Assembly (NCBI RefSeq): GCF_002878395.1
Contig: NC_061120.1
Span: 114,672,407-114,736,406, forward strand
Direction: 5' to 3'
Source: Capsicum annuum
Taxonomy: Eukaryota > Streptophyta > Magnoliopsida > Solanales > Solanaceae
Length of the DNA: 64,000 nucleotides
This document shows positions 1-10,695 of this stretch, one piece after another. Below the pieces are notes generated by a model, which saw nothing but the letters and a program-made list of their open reading frames with translations, searched no databases and was not told the DNA's origin. Both the position numbers and the translations under genes were made by a program. Positions within the stretch are counted from its first letter, which is position 1, and every line of letters starts with the position of its first letter.

Positions 1-530
1 TAGGAAAGACTTCTCAAAGTTAGCATGTCAAATATGCAAGTTGATGGAAAAATTGGCCAAGTTTGACTTTAGGGCAGACTTTCAGAAACCACCTAATTCT
101 CTGAAGAAAAAAATAATGGAGGCACCCATTCTTATCCATCTTGGTTAGGTATTGCCATTTGAGGTGATGTATAATGCTAGTGATATAGCTGTTGGAGAAC
201 TATTGTGGTAGCATAAAGATAAGGTATTTCTCTCTATATATTATGCAAGTAAAATCATAGATGCATCCCAGGTGAATTATACAGTCACAAAGAAAGAAAT
301 GATAGCCTTTGGATACGTATTTGATAAATTCATATCATGCTTGGTGGGTACAAAGGTTATTATTCATACTATCCATGATTCCATCCGGTATTTTTACATT
401 ATGAAGAGTGCAAAGACAACGTTGATTTGGTGGATTATTCTGCTCTAAGATTTTTATCTAGAAGCTTCTGATAGAAAGGGAGTTGAGAATTAAGTGGAAG
501 ATCACCTTTCAAGACTTGAGAGAAATGATC
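1..530 (+). pseudogene. RNase H domain relic of Athila pol (with RT tail)
   Basis: RNase H degrades the RNA strand of the RNA/DNA hybrid during reverse transcription. Reading across stops, frame 1 gives a tail of the RT connection (FSKLACQICKLMEKLAKFDF) and then the RNase H core with recognisable blocks KDKVFLSIYYASK, NYTVTKKEM and LVGTKVIIHT, ending in VEDHLSRLE. The first catalytic Asp of the usual DAS motif reads Asn here (YNASD near 172-186). The TDH block reads TIHD. In-frame stops fall at positions where relatives have Gln. The gene is inactive. RT proper would be left of the window. Confidence 0.85.
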
Positions 531-540
531 ACGTAACTAA

Positions 541-1850
541 TGATACACTTAGTATTCGAGAGGAGTTTCCTGATGAGCAGCTGTTGGCAGTTAATGTAGA
601 TTAAGTACTATGTTATGTTGACATAGTAAACTTATTAGTAGCTGGTGCCTATCCTCCAGGGGCCACTAGTCAATCGAAAAAGTTGTTATATGATTGTCGT
701 GTTTATGTATGTGATGAGCCATTTGTGTACGAAGGGTTCTAAATAACTAATAAGAAGATATGTTTCAGGAGATGAATCAAAAGACACTTAAAAGTTGTCA
801 CTTGACACCCTATGGAAGTCATCATGGTGGAGAGAGGACAATTCAAAAGGTATTTCAGTCTAGATTTTTGGTCCTACAATATCTAAAGATATTGTGAACT
901 ATGTTTGATTTTGTGACCAGTGGTAGAGAATGGGCACAATATAACGGGATGATGAAATGCCCTTGATTAATATTCTAGAAGTGGAGACCTTTGACGTGTG
1001 GAGAATAGACTTCTTAGGACCATTTTCATCATCTCATAGAAATTTGTACAATTTGGTTACTGTCGATTATGTATCTTAATGGGTGGATGTTATTTCTCTC
1101 CCTATAAATAATGTAAGAGTTTGGATAATGTTTGGGAAAAAGAAGATTTTCTCTCATTTTTGCACACCAAGAGTGGTTATCATTGATGGAGGTACGCATT
1201 TTGTGAACACTTGGTTTACAAATTTATTAGCTATATAGTGTTAGGTACATGGTGGCCACAACGTATCATCCACAAATAAGTGGCCAATTTGAAGTGTGTA
1301 ATCATGAAATCAAGTAGATATTGCAGAAAATAGTCAATGGAAAGCGTAAGGATTGGTAGGAGAAGTTGGATAATGCATTATTGTCATATATGAAAGTTTA
1401 AAAAATGCCCATTGGGACCTCTCCTTATTGCTTGGTATACAAAAAAGTTTGCCACTTGTTTTTGGATATTGAGCATTAGGCTTATAGGGATATAAAGAAA
1501 TTGAATCTCTATATGAAAGTTGCTAGTGAAAAGAGGTAGTTATAACTGAATAAGCTTGATGAATTTTGCTTAATTGCCTACGAGAATGCAAAATAGTATG
1601 AATAAAAGAGCAAAATATGGCATGATAACCATATTCTAAGTCGATCTTTTTATCTTTGTCAGCTTGTATTGCTATTCATTCCTAGATTGTGGTTGTTTCT
1701 AGGTAAACTGAGGTCCAAGTGGTCTGGGAAATTTAAAGTTATGAGAATGAATTCTCATGGTGGTGTTGACTCATGGAATAAGGGAAAGATTAACAAATTC
1801 ATGGAGAATGGATAGAGAGTGAAGCAATATTGGGAAGATCATAGGGAACA
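541..1850 (+). pseudogene. Integrase relic of Athila pol
   Basis: Integrase inserts the reverse-transcribed element into the host genome. Visible in order: a damaged N-terminal zinc-binding region whose paired Cys are gone, with the block YGSHHGGERT near 815-840; the catalytic core with Asp in WRIDFLGPF (codon near 1008), Asp in IDGGTHF (near 1185) and Glu in GQFEVCN (near 1291), all three still encoded; the blocks PIGTSPY, DIKKLNLYMK and LDEFCLIAYENAK; and a C-terminal part including WSGKFKVMR. At least one frameshift lies between the second Asp and the Glu, and there are many stops. It is not functional despite the retained triad. Confidence 0.87.
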
Positions 1851-1890
1851 ACATATAGATCCATCACCTTTGTAGATGAATGAAGTTTAG

Positions 1891-2074
1891 TTGGGTCATG
1901 CCATGAAATTTACTAATGGGCTGCACGGGAGCCAACCCACAAATGTAATGAAACAACATAATTTATTTCTTAGTCATTAAAACATAAATAAAAAGAAAAA
2001 GAAAAAAATAAAAAAATACGAAAAGAGGTTTCGTGTCACAGTTTAAACTAAAGCTCTAACTGGGAGGCAACCCA
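1891..2074 (+). repeat. Two degenerate copies of a conserved Athila pol-end motif
   Basis: Copy one (1891-1940) and copy two (2027-2074) share the order GTCxTGxC, an A/T stretch, AAxGCTxxA, then GGGAGxCAACCCA. A third relative sits at the matching place of Athila-2 (15089-15139) as GGGTCGTGCCGCGAC followed by AGCGCT and TGGGAGGTAACC. In copy two, TGGGAGGCAACCCA (2061-2074) can fold as a TGGG/CCCA hairpin. A motif of this type is known to me just after the integrase C-terminus in Athila-like elements. Its role is not known to me. Confidence 0.6.
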
Positions 2075-3486
2075 CTATTTCCTATGTGATTTAGTTGTTT
2101 TTGTTTTGTGTGCAGGAATGATATGTTTTGTGGACTTAGTGAAAAGAAGAAGTAAGTGAGACTTTGTCAAAGAAAAGCTTTTGTGTAAGTAAAATATTAT
2201 CTATGGAGAGGTACAAGGTGAAAAAGAAAAGGGGCAATGAAATATTTTCCCCAAAATATGAAAATCCAATGCCAAAGAATGCAATTTATAGTAGCTAAGC
2301 CTAATAGCCCCATGACATGAGGCAAAATTCGATGAAAGAGTAGGGGCAACACGGAGGCTTGCTTGTCCATCATGCCCGCGATGTGGACCCTACTTCCATT
2401 CGAGTTAAAATGTCAAAAGTCAGTCCTCTTTATCCATATTCCCTTTAAATACCCCCTTACATCCAAATTCCCCTCTCCCATTGTAACCCTAGATGCCCCC
2501 TCTCCTCCTAATTCACTAAGCTAAATACACTCTCTTTTTTATGTTAATTTCAATCAAACAATAAGAGGCTTTTCACTTATGTTCTTTAAGATAACTGAAG
2601 TACTCATATTCTTATTCCTTTAACTTATTTGAGTGCAATAAGTGAATTGATTTGAGGCATAATTGGAGTATACAATTGATTTTCTTGATACTTAGCGAGA
2701 TATTTTGAGTTCATAGTGAATCTTTGTAGTATAAAATAATTTTATGATGCTACATGTGTTTTACTTGTTCCGTTATTGTGGAAATAGATTAATTCCATAA
2801 GTTGTTAGTAGAATATAGAATATGTGGTAGCATACATGATTGAAAATGTATAGTGAAAGTCTGAGTTGACTAGTGGAACTTAATTTAGCATGTGGGGTGT
2901 ACGTTTTTGACAAGGAAAGGCTGAGCACCTTGGGGTTTTTAAGTTACACTACCATGATAGAAACTAAGTGTGAGGTGGTTTGTAAAATCACTACACACTT
3001 AGTGGTTTCAACAACATTATGATATGTGTTCTATTGGTTTGACTTTATGCTTTAAATTGTTAAGGAACTTGTGTAAAAGTGCTAAATTAGGAATATGTAT
3101 GAGTACATGTTGATATTGTTCATTTGAAACAACGAAATTTGTACACCTAAAGATCATAAGCTTTTAGTTTGGAATCGTCGCCGAGGTTCAACGGAAAGCA
3201 TGGGATCAAAAAAGGCAGAATTGAGAATCTCAAAAAAATCTCATTATCAATGCCATAAGATTAAATAATGATTTAAATGAATGATTATTTGATATCTAAG
3301 GAGCTGCACTTATGAAACATGCATATTGAATAGGGGAAGTCTAAGTACCCTAGTTCTCATACTTATGCACCTACGCTAGCAACTGCGTGTGGGGTGTCTT
3401 CAACACCTTCTCACAATTAATATTTGCTAGTTAAAAATAGGTGTATTATTTGATGTGTTTACTGGATGTTGTGATTAGCAGATAAT
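2075..3486 (+). other. Athila-1 spacer between pol and the env-position relic
   Basis: No coding block is recognisable in any frame. A stretch at 2444-2451 reads TTTAAATA and is followed after about 40 bases by a C-rich segment containing CCCTAG (near 2488). That is the arrangement usually seen at plant LTR transcription starts, so an internal promoter for the downstream reading frame is possible but unproven. The rest is A/T-rich sequence with no repeat that I could see. Confidence 0.4.
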
Positions 3487-4702
3487 ATGTTTAGTCATCA
3501 GCAAAAGGGTATGAGCTTAGATGGACCTTATGAGCAAGCACACAAAAGGAATAAGCAAACTGGTCATGTGCCCTGACCATTGTCTATCACACAGTCAAGC
3601 TAGGAGGTACAATAGTAGATGGGTTTTAGAGGATAGAAAGAAGTGGTATGCAAAGCATAATAAGTCTAAGTATTCTACAGATCAATTCATTGATTGATCT
3701 AGATAGTTTAGAGATTTCCCCAGCATGGTGCACCACATAAAAGAGCTACACATAAACTTCTTATTTGAGCATCCCCATGAGTGCAACTTGAGAATTTTAG
3801 GGAGTTTTATAATAATTAGGACCCACTAGAGAGGGACTTAGAGGTGAAAACACGAGGCCAGGTGGTCTCTTTCACTGCTCATTCTTTGAATGTCTTTTTA
3901 GTTGATGATGAACCTCTGAAGTAGATGAACATCAAACTGCCCTATGTAGACATTCACTATATACTATTCAGAAAGAACTTTACATCAAAATTGATAGATC
4001 ATAAAGATAGTGGTATTCACCTTACATTCCCCTACAGTCAGATGAATAGGGAGGCCCGTATGTGGGAAAATATTATCTACACTTGTATTGTACATGGCAC
4101 ACATATGACTGAGGTGACAAGTTATAGGGCATGCTTAGTTTATTCCTTAATGAGTGATGATGTTGATGTGAATGTAGGTGTTTTCATCTTTTTAGTTATT
4201 AGGAAGGCTAGCTCCATTAGGGGCACAGGTATGGCTTTAGTGGTTTGCTAACACAGTTTCTAAGGGATGTTAGTGTAGAGGAGGAGGACCTCGATTATAG
4301 GCCAGTGATGGACACTTGTCTAATAGATATATCCTGTACCAAGGGGTTATTGGGAATCATGGACCAATATTTACTATGCTCGAGCGTCAATCTCAGGATG
4401 ACGAGATCACGGCCCGAATGTACGGGGTGTAGCTGCTATAGTTGAGCATAGGTGGACGCCCCGCTACACAACATAAGATTTTAGATATTGAGCTTGACTA
4501 TTCTCTGGGCCTTTATTCTAGGACCATATTGCGGATTAGCACTAAATTTATAGAGTCGGCAGACGATGATGTGCCAACTAACGAGGAGCATTGACTGCAT
4601 GATTCAGATTTTGAGTTAAATGAAGAGGATGATGCCAATGACCCAGACTTGGAAGCTGAGGCCTATGGTCCATATTCTAATAATGACATGGATGATATCT
4701 GA
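3487..4702 (+). pseudogene. Relic of the 'putative plant transposon protein' reading frame in the env position
   Basis: Fragments of this region, in two or more frames, match the pattern I recall for the plant transposon-protein family often carried by Athila-like elements downstream of integrase. They include FREFYNN near 3790-3812, then VVSFTAHSLNVF near 3860-3900. The best block (3925-4251) has MNREARMWENIIYTC, MTEVTSYRACLVYSL and VNVGVFIFLVIRKA; the usual family form is a Trp-containing helix, xSEVTxERAxLLYxI and DVGxxI. The end is acidic (Asp/Glu-rich, about 4590-4700) and stops with TGA at 4700-4702. Several frameshifts make it inactive. Function in the family is unknown; an envelope-like role is only proposed from position. 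Confidence 0.6.
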
Positions 4703-6411
4703 CCACGGTGTTTCTCCCCGCATCATACTTGGTTTACTTTGTAAGCTCTAGGACAGTGCTTTATTTTAAGTGTTTGGTAGTGGTATCTTATTCCTTGTAC
4801 TCTTATTATTTAGTTTTGTTGGATATTTTGATTTTCTTATTTGTTTATGATTCCGAAGAGATTCATTAATTCTAGCTATATGAAACTACACAACATATAA
4901 TAGTTAGTATTAATGAGATTTACTTAGTAGTAGTTTACTTATTAGTTGTGTAGCTTAGTCGTTACTTTTGCTTAAAATTACGATTAAAATTTTTGTTTTT
5001 TCCATCAAGGAAATTCTTAATAAGTCATCATAGTTAGGTGCCCTCCCCTATGATGGATGGAAGAAGTCTGTCTTCAGTGGAGTTAGTTGTAGGAAATTAG
5101 GAAGTGATAAGAACCTAATCACAACTTTAAGGAGAAAGGCTTTGTATTGGTCCCTTGGGTTCTTGAATTGGAACATACTTGTTTTGAAATAGAAGCATGT
5201 CATAATTTAAAAAGGGTGATAGTTTTAGACACTTAGTCTCAATACATGTGATTTTTTATTTGTTGGCTTAAATTATAATTTGACAAGTGCTAGATCTGAA
5301 ACCAATAGGGATCCTACTTTAATCTAGCATGCCCAAAAGCGAGAGAGGTGTTTAGTTATTCAAAATGTCTAGTGATGTCTAGAAATTTCCCTGTGTAGGT
5401 ACTAAGCAAAATAAAGGATGTTGGGTTTAGAAATGTTGTACGCATTTTTATTGATAGCCAAATTTTTAGACCTCATTTACTTACCTTTGTGGTATATTCC
5501 TAGTTAGCGCCATTGAGCCTATAGTTAAATTTATTTGGTAGCCTCATAAGTAACCTATTCCCCTTTTTTTATTCAACTATAATTTGATCAAAAAACTCCT
5601 AAGCGTGTTAGTTAAAATTATTAGACATAAGGAGAAGAAATTTGAATAATGGTTATGATGAAATTGAATCACTTAAGAGATTGATATTGAGATAGAAAGA
5701 TGTTATCTGTGGTAGTTGAGAGTATGAAATAAGAAAATGAAAGAGAAGAAAAGGTTCTGAACATATCACACTCCCACCATACTGTGTGTAATAAATTTTA
5801 AAAGATAGGGCTAAAGCAAGAGAAGAAGGGAAGGTTGAGAGGAGAAAATTTGGTTGTTTATCTAATGATTTAAATGTGTATGTGATGTAGTAAATATCTT
5901 AGGAAGATTAGCCACTATTTCCCAAATAGTTACTACCCATCCCTTCGATTGCATTAAAACCATGAAAGACCTAATTGATCCTTCATCCCAACATTTGACT
6001 ATTAGTGCAGTAGTACACCATGGGCAAGCTTATGGTTCATTATCTATCATGTATGAATTCTTTGCTGAGTGTGAGTGATTTATTTTTGGTATTCGGATTC
6101 CATTTTATATTGTAAGATTGTGGAGTGAATGTGGAAAAAAAAATTTTTGATAGGATACGTGTGGATGATAGTCAGGTGACTTATAATGTTCTTGATAGAG
6201 TAACTTGATTAAGTTTGCCAACAAATTGGAAGTTCACTTTTGAGGTAAGGATGTTTGAAAAGAATTATCCCATATTTGTAGAAGTGAATTGACATGTTTT
6301 TGCCAAAAAGTCATTGTGTGGTTTATGAGTGCCCAACATATGTATTTTTCCTAGCTTGTGATGTTATGGCTAATTGGGTATAGTGTTGATTAAAGTTGTT
6401 CAAAGAAGAAC
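4703..6411 (+). other. Athila-1 long 3' noncoding region
   Basis: No sense coding block is recognisable. The segment is nevertheless conserved between Athila copies here. The part around 5390-5580 (with TTTGGTAGCCTCATAAGTAAC) matches 15700-15870 of Athila-2 (TTTGGTAGCCTCATATGTAGC). The part around 5900-6060 (CACTATTTCCCAAATAG, then TACCCATCCCTTCGATTGC and GGTTCATTATC) matches 16220-16370, and matches the reverse complement of about 63540-63700. Conservation across three copies shows this is a genuine family module rather than random flank. Confidence 0.6.
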
Positions 6412-6432
6412 AAGGTACTAAGTGTGTGATGG
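6412..6432 (+). other. Polypurine-tract region of Athila-1
   Basis: The run AAGGTACTAAGTGTGTGATGG directly precedes the LTR start. It matches AAGGCTCTAAGTGTGTGATGG in front of the 3' LTR of Athila-2 (16743-16763). The polypurine tract primes plus-strand DNA synthesis. It is poor in purines here, so its exact edges are uncertain. Confidence 0.55.
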
Positions 6433-7853
6433 TGATCCTAGGCGTATTTATATGTCCAAGCACAAATATTCACCCATAATAAGACATGTTCTACATGATA
6501 AAATATGTTAGTCTTATTGTGTTTGATGTGTTATTGCATAATTTAGCTAATGGACATGATTAGTGATGCAGGTGGATTTTTATGTCAAATTTGATGCAAT
6601 TGGATACATGATGGGAAACGAGTGAAGATTGACTCATTGAGATTGATTGTATGGACTTAAGAAGAAGTTGATTGAACTGGGGATTATGCATTTGAAGGAA
6701 GAAGCAAGTAAATAAGAAATTAGTGATGAAGGAATTTGCTCCGCATCACCTTAATGTATTTTGGTAGCAAAGTCGAATTCCAGTGACGGTCCCGTATCGG
6801 CCTACTGTGCGGACCCCATTATCGTGGGCTGATCAAGATGGCATGCACCCCATTCTCTCTAATTGACCCATGAAATGCAAACCTCATTCCCATGCAGTAC
6901 CAACGAGGCGCGTAGGTGGTGCCTTACTAGGCTAAATTATCCTATTATAAAAGGAACACTTAAATTCAATTGAGACTACTTTAGGAATGTACATCAAAGG
7001 TAGAAACACTTTCAATAATTCTCTTAGGGTTCGTCAAACTTCATTACTACAAGATTACTTTTTGGTATGATTAATTATTCATTTTTTATGTTGAATTTAA
7101 ACATGAGTATCTAAACACCCTTGTTCGGGGGTTGAGGCCATAAACATGAATGCACTTTAATATTCTTTATCGCAGTTTATTATTGAATTATTGTATGGGT
7201 TATTCTTAATCTATTATTCTTACTATTTTGATGAATGGCCACCCTTAAAATATACGTATATTCTTATGCGAACCCAGGAGGAATATCATAGGATAGAACG
7301 AAGATCTTAAGGAGAAAGGTTCTTATTCTTTTATAAAATGAGGGATTTGAATTAGAGTCTAGGATAAGGATATACCCTGAAGCCTTGCTTGATTAACTTA
7401 AAGGATGATAGCTTATGTCATATAAATGGTTTATTGCAACCCCGCTTAACGATGTTGTTGCAATGTCCAGTTAGGTATAAGTTAGAGGATTGAGAGACCA
7501 TGATCATAGTCTAAACTCTGCGAATCAATAACCCAATAATAAACTAAACTACGAGAAAAATAAAGATTTATAAGATTGTTAAAAGTGTCTCAACCCTGGA
7601 ATTCTCAAAAATATTGTTTACAACCTTGCTTGCATTGCTATTGTCACAGAATTGTTATTTCTTTATTAATTATATTTTTACGTGAAACTTCACAATTATC
7701 TTGATACTTTAAAACACTGAATACATTCGTGTCGAAAACTGAAGTTTGTTAAATTTCTAGTTACGTAGTCCTCGTGGGTATGATATCCGACTATCTTAAT
7801 CATTATATTACTTGTATGATTAGGTGCACTTTCATGAGCGTTAGACTGCAACA
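6433..7853 (+). repeat. 3' LTR of Athila-1
   Basis: Starts TGATCC after the polypurine region and ends GCAACA. Its right half aligns with the Athila-2 LTR. Shared landmarks are the ggGGTTGAGGCCATAAACATGAA segment (7128), GCGAACCCAGGAGGAATATC (7268), TTAACGATGTTGTTG (7447), GAGAGACCATGATCATA (7492) and the terminal TTAGACTGCAACA. Length is 1421 bp against 1781 for Athila-2. The left parts of the two LTRs differ strongly, so Athila-1 is a different subfamily. Confidence 0.8.
6946..6952 (+). promoter_or_regulatory. Probable TATA box of the Athila-1 LTR
   Basis: TATAAAA is followed by GGAACAC, and about 75 bases later comes a CTCTTAGGGTTCG leader-like segment. This is the position expected for the U3/R junction of a plant LTR. 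Confidence 0.5.
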
Positions 7854-8859
7854 CTAGCCATATATCAAGTGAGGATTAATTAACATCACATAATGACAAT
7901 AATGGAAACAGTAACACAAACATCAGTATAAGATATAGGTGGTGCCAAAAATTGAAATCAATAACAAGTACCAACATAGGGAAATAAAGAAGGTTAATAT
8001 ACCATGGTAAATAGGACTCGAACATAAATCCTACACCCATAAGGGAAAAATATCAATATTTATCCACTTCTAAAAGAAATAATCTACTAGGGTAGTCATA
8101 TTATCATGAATTCAATATCAAGGTACACAACAAATAAGATAAACCTACCAAGTCATACAATCATCGATATGTATGAGAACACTAATACACTAAGATAAAA
8201 AAAGGTAAGGGAAGGAAATAAGAGTGCAACTATCATAGCAAACTTCAACATGCCTGACGGGTCTAAGAAAGAACAAATCTGAATGGTCCAAACCTAGGCT
8301 GATCGGCTGAGTCATCAATTATGGCTCTAAGCACAGTACCTCCAACAAACGGTTCCACAAAACCATAAACTGATCTAAATGAGCTTAATAACTAAAAATC
8401 CCATACCGGGGATACTCTCTGGACCAGAGATTGATATCTCAACAATCATAATAAATCCTTGAAGACCTAACCAGGCGATAAACATGAGCTAACCTTAAAA
8501 AGTTGGCTAGCAAATGCCAAGGGAACTCTCTACTAAACTAACCATCCTTCTTATTATCAAAAGACACCACAGTAACTCTAGGCTAAAAAATAGAGTTTAT
8601 GATAACTCTGTTAGAACAACCAACTTGTTCCAGGGGCACTCTCCAGACAATTGTGTCATTTTACCATGACTAATACAAGCTACTAGAATATGCGAAGATA
8701 TTGCCTCTTTTGATCTAGAATGACCAACATGATCTAAAGACCTATTCCAAAAACTTTGCATGGTCCAACGAGAACTCTGCCTATTGTGATCACCAAACTA
8801 ATATGAGAGCCACCCAAAGTCTGAATCTCAACCTGTGTAGAACCTAAAAGTTAAAAAAA
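7854..8859 (-). other. Unassigned degenerate sequence left of the antisense gag relic
   Basis: This should be the pol-side interior of the antisense element whose 5' LTR begins at 9653. I could not recognise protease, RT or integrase motifs in it on either strand. It contains an A-run near 8852-8862 and no obvious repeat. Confidence 0.35.
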
Positions 8860-9190
8860 AAAATTGACCTCCAACAGGAGGATCCTTACTCTCAAAAGGA
8901 ATAATAATTATACTATATTAAAGAAAAGGATTCTAATCGCCACCTCTATAATTCTTAACATATTTTCTATCTGTGGCCCTCGCATGATCAAAAATCTAAG
9001 AGAAGGAATATCCAGTGCTAACAAATGTTCCAACACCAAAGGGAGTTTTAATTATAAGCCACAAATAAATTTATGCACCATATCATGCTCTGAAGGATAT
9101 AACATAGGAATATTCTTGGCCCACTTGATAAATTCAATATCATACTCTAAAATCGACAAGGAACCTTGATAAACATCACCAAACCCAACT
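8860..9190 (-). pseudogene. Gag relic of an antisense Ty3/gypsy element
   Basis: On the minus strand, about 9180 to 8970 reads FGDVYQGSLSILEYDIEF, then WAKNIPMLYPSEHDMVHKFICGL, a stop, and LxLPLVLEHLLALDIPS. This follows the retroviral-type gag pattern of plant chromoviruses: a QGxMxVxEYxxxF block, a P-T/S-E-x-D/E block, and a V-x-x-F-I-x-G-L block. No zinc knuckle is visible downstream. The relic sits at the expected distance from the primer site at about 9640. Confidence 0.5.
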
Positions 9191-9637
9191 CTATCCTAAT
9201 GACTGTGTGATGAATTGAATTTCATCCCTTGTGGTGAGGTATCTACAAAAATGTATGGGATCCACAATTTTGAATCTCAATAGGGTGAAATGGTTATAAA
9301 CTCTACTGGAGCCTGGGTTGGACCTAAATACTTTGACACTGATGATAATCAACATCTATCCTTAACTTTTTGGTCCAACATTCAATGAAACTCTAGTAAT
9401 TTATGTCAAAGTCCCATCTTTATCTATTAATAGCCTTGTATCATCTAACTAGGATAGATTAGAGTCTATGAATGTACATGAGGTTCACAGAAATATAGAT
9501 ATATCATAATGAGTCAAGAATAGAATATCCTAAGAATTCTCTATATCCTCCTAGAGATAGGCTACAAATGCCCCTACACCGATCTATACGACTATACTAA
9601 ACAATTAGCTCTAGTACCAAAACATAGGTAAATCTAA
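9191..9637 (-). other. Leader and gag N-terminal region of the antisense element
   Basis: It lies between the primer site and the recognisable gag block. A start codon could not be chosen. A second run that looks like a primer site on the minus strand (TTTTGGTACTAGAGC, 9609-9623) may be part of a duplication of the primer region. Confidence 0.35.
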
Positions 9638-9650
9638 GCTCTAATAAAAA
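9638..9650 (-). other. Degenerate tRNA-iMet primer binding site
   Basis: On the minus strand, AATTTTTATTAGAGCTTAG follows directly after an LTR end in GACA. It lines up with AATTGGTATTAGAGCCTAA, the Tekay-A primer site of this window (19801-19819). Confidence 0.4.
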
Positions 9651-9652
9651 TT

Positions 9653-10695
9653 TGTCAAGAATTGATTTCTAAGGTCATTAGGGCACCAATAATATCACTC
9701 CAGAAGGAAGGAAAACTCATAGTTTGGAACTACTATTAATGGACTACAAAAAGAAATGGAGAAATAATGCTGAATAAATGAAATCAAAGACTAAAGTATA
9801 TAATATAGTCCAAAAACATGGTGGAATCAATACAAGAGCTTCTAATGTAATACAACTTACAAAATGAAGTACAAAATTGAACATACTGATTCAAACCATC
9901 TCGAAATACAACATAGAGACTAGTATAGTACATAAGAGGGAGAATAGAAATACTCCAAATGCTAGGAGCTCACCCTATGTATTGAAACCACATATATTCT
10001 ACATGATACTCACAACAGTACTATTATCTATAGGCTATAGAAGTGTTACATGAATACCGAACATGTGGTACTCATTCGGTAGATGCCGACTAAGCTCCAA
10101 AGATATTACAAATATAAATATCATGCAAGCACAAATTTAAACAAAATACAAATATCCAGTAATATACATAATGAACTTAAGATGATAATAAGGATAGCTA
10201 CTCTATTTATTCCAAAGAAGCCAACAGAATAAAGCTAATAAGACCATAATGTTAAGCCATTCTATCTCCACCATACTCTAAGACCCTAGCACTATACCAC
10301 ATATCAATGGCCAATATTTGAACAATGAGTAGAAGAAGGATATGTGATAATATACAATGACAATGTATGGACATAAAACAAGAATAAATGAAAAAGTAAG
10401 GGTTATACAATAATACAATCACTAAATATATAGATAGCTATGCATATAAAGATGGATAACTTAAACGTACAACCTAAGTAATCATACTAGTATCTCCAGG
10501 CCACCTATAAAGCGAAGGAACTAGTTTTAATAAAATCAGGGTCTCTAATCCACACATCTATAAATGAGATAATTATTCATAATAAAAGAAACCATAAAGA
10601 AAAAAATCAGAATTATAGGGTCTAAGGATATAATTCCTACCTATGGTATAATCAATCATAATAATTTAATCATAAGATGAAAAAAGGAAGAATCA
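9653..10695 (-). repeat. 5' LTR fragment of the antisense Ty3/gypsy relic
   Basis: On the plus strand it starts TGTCAAGAATTG, which is the LTR terminus next to the primer site, and continues to the edge of Athila-2. Athila-2 probably inserted into it, so the U3 end is lost. There is no long open frame and no recognisable TATA box. The orientation is inferred from the primer site and gag relic. Confidence 0.45.

Larger units (their letters stand above)
1..7853 (+). mobile_element. Athila-1: 3' part of an Athila-lineage Ty3/gypsy element
   Basis: The order RNase H, integrase, env-position relic, long noncoding 3' region, polypurine tract and LTR is that of the Athila lineage of plant Ty3/gypsy elements. 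The left end (5' LTR, gag, protease, most of RT) lies outside the window, so no target duplication can be tested. The five bases after the LTR are CTAGC. The reading frame is full of stops and frameshifts, so this is an old dead copy. Lineage is from my recollection of family proteins; boundaries come from comparison with the second Athila copy at 10696. Confidence 0.85.

Noticed and set aside
3925..4445. A host gene in two adjacent open frames
   Set aside because: The pattern is that of a transposon-carried family, the frames are broken on both sides, and the location fits the env position of Athila.
8852..8862. A-run as the tail of a LINE or processed copy
   Set aside because: It is too short, has no target duplication that I can see, and no LINE coding block is adjacent.
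9609..9623. TTTTGGTACTAGAGC (minus strand) as the primer binding site of the antisense relic
   Set aside because: It is not adjacent to an LTR terminus. The more degenerate TTTATTAGAGC at 9638-9650 follows an LTR end in GACA and fits better; the other may be a duplicate.
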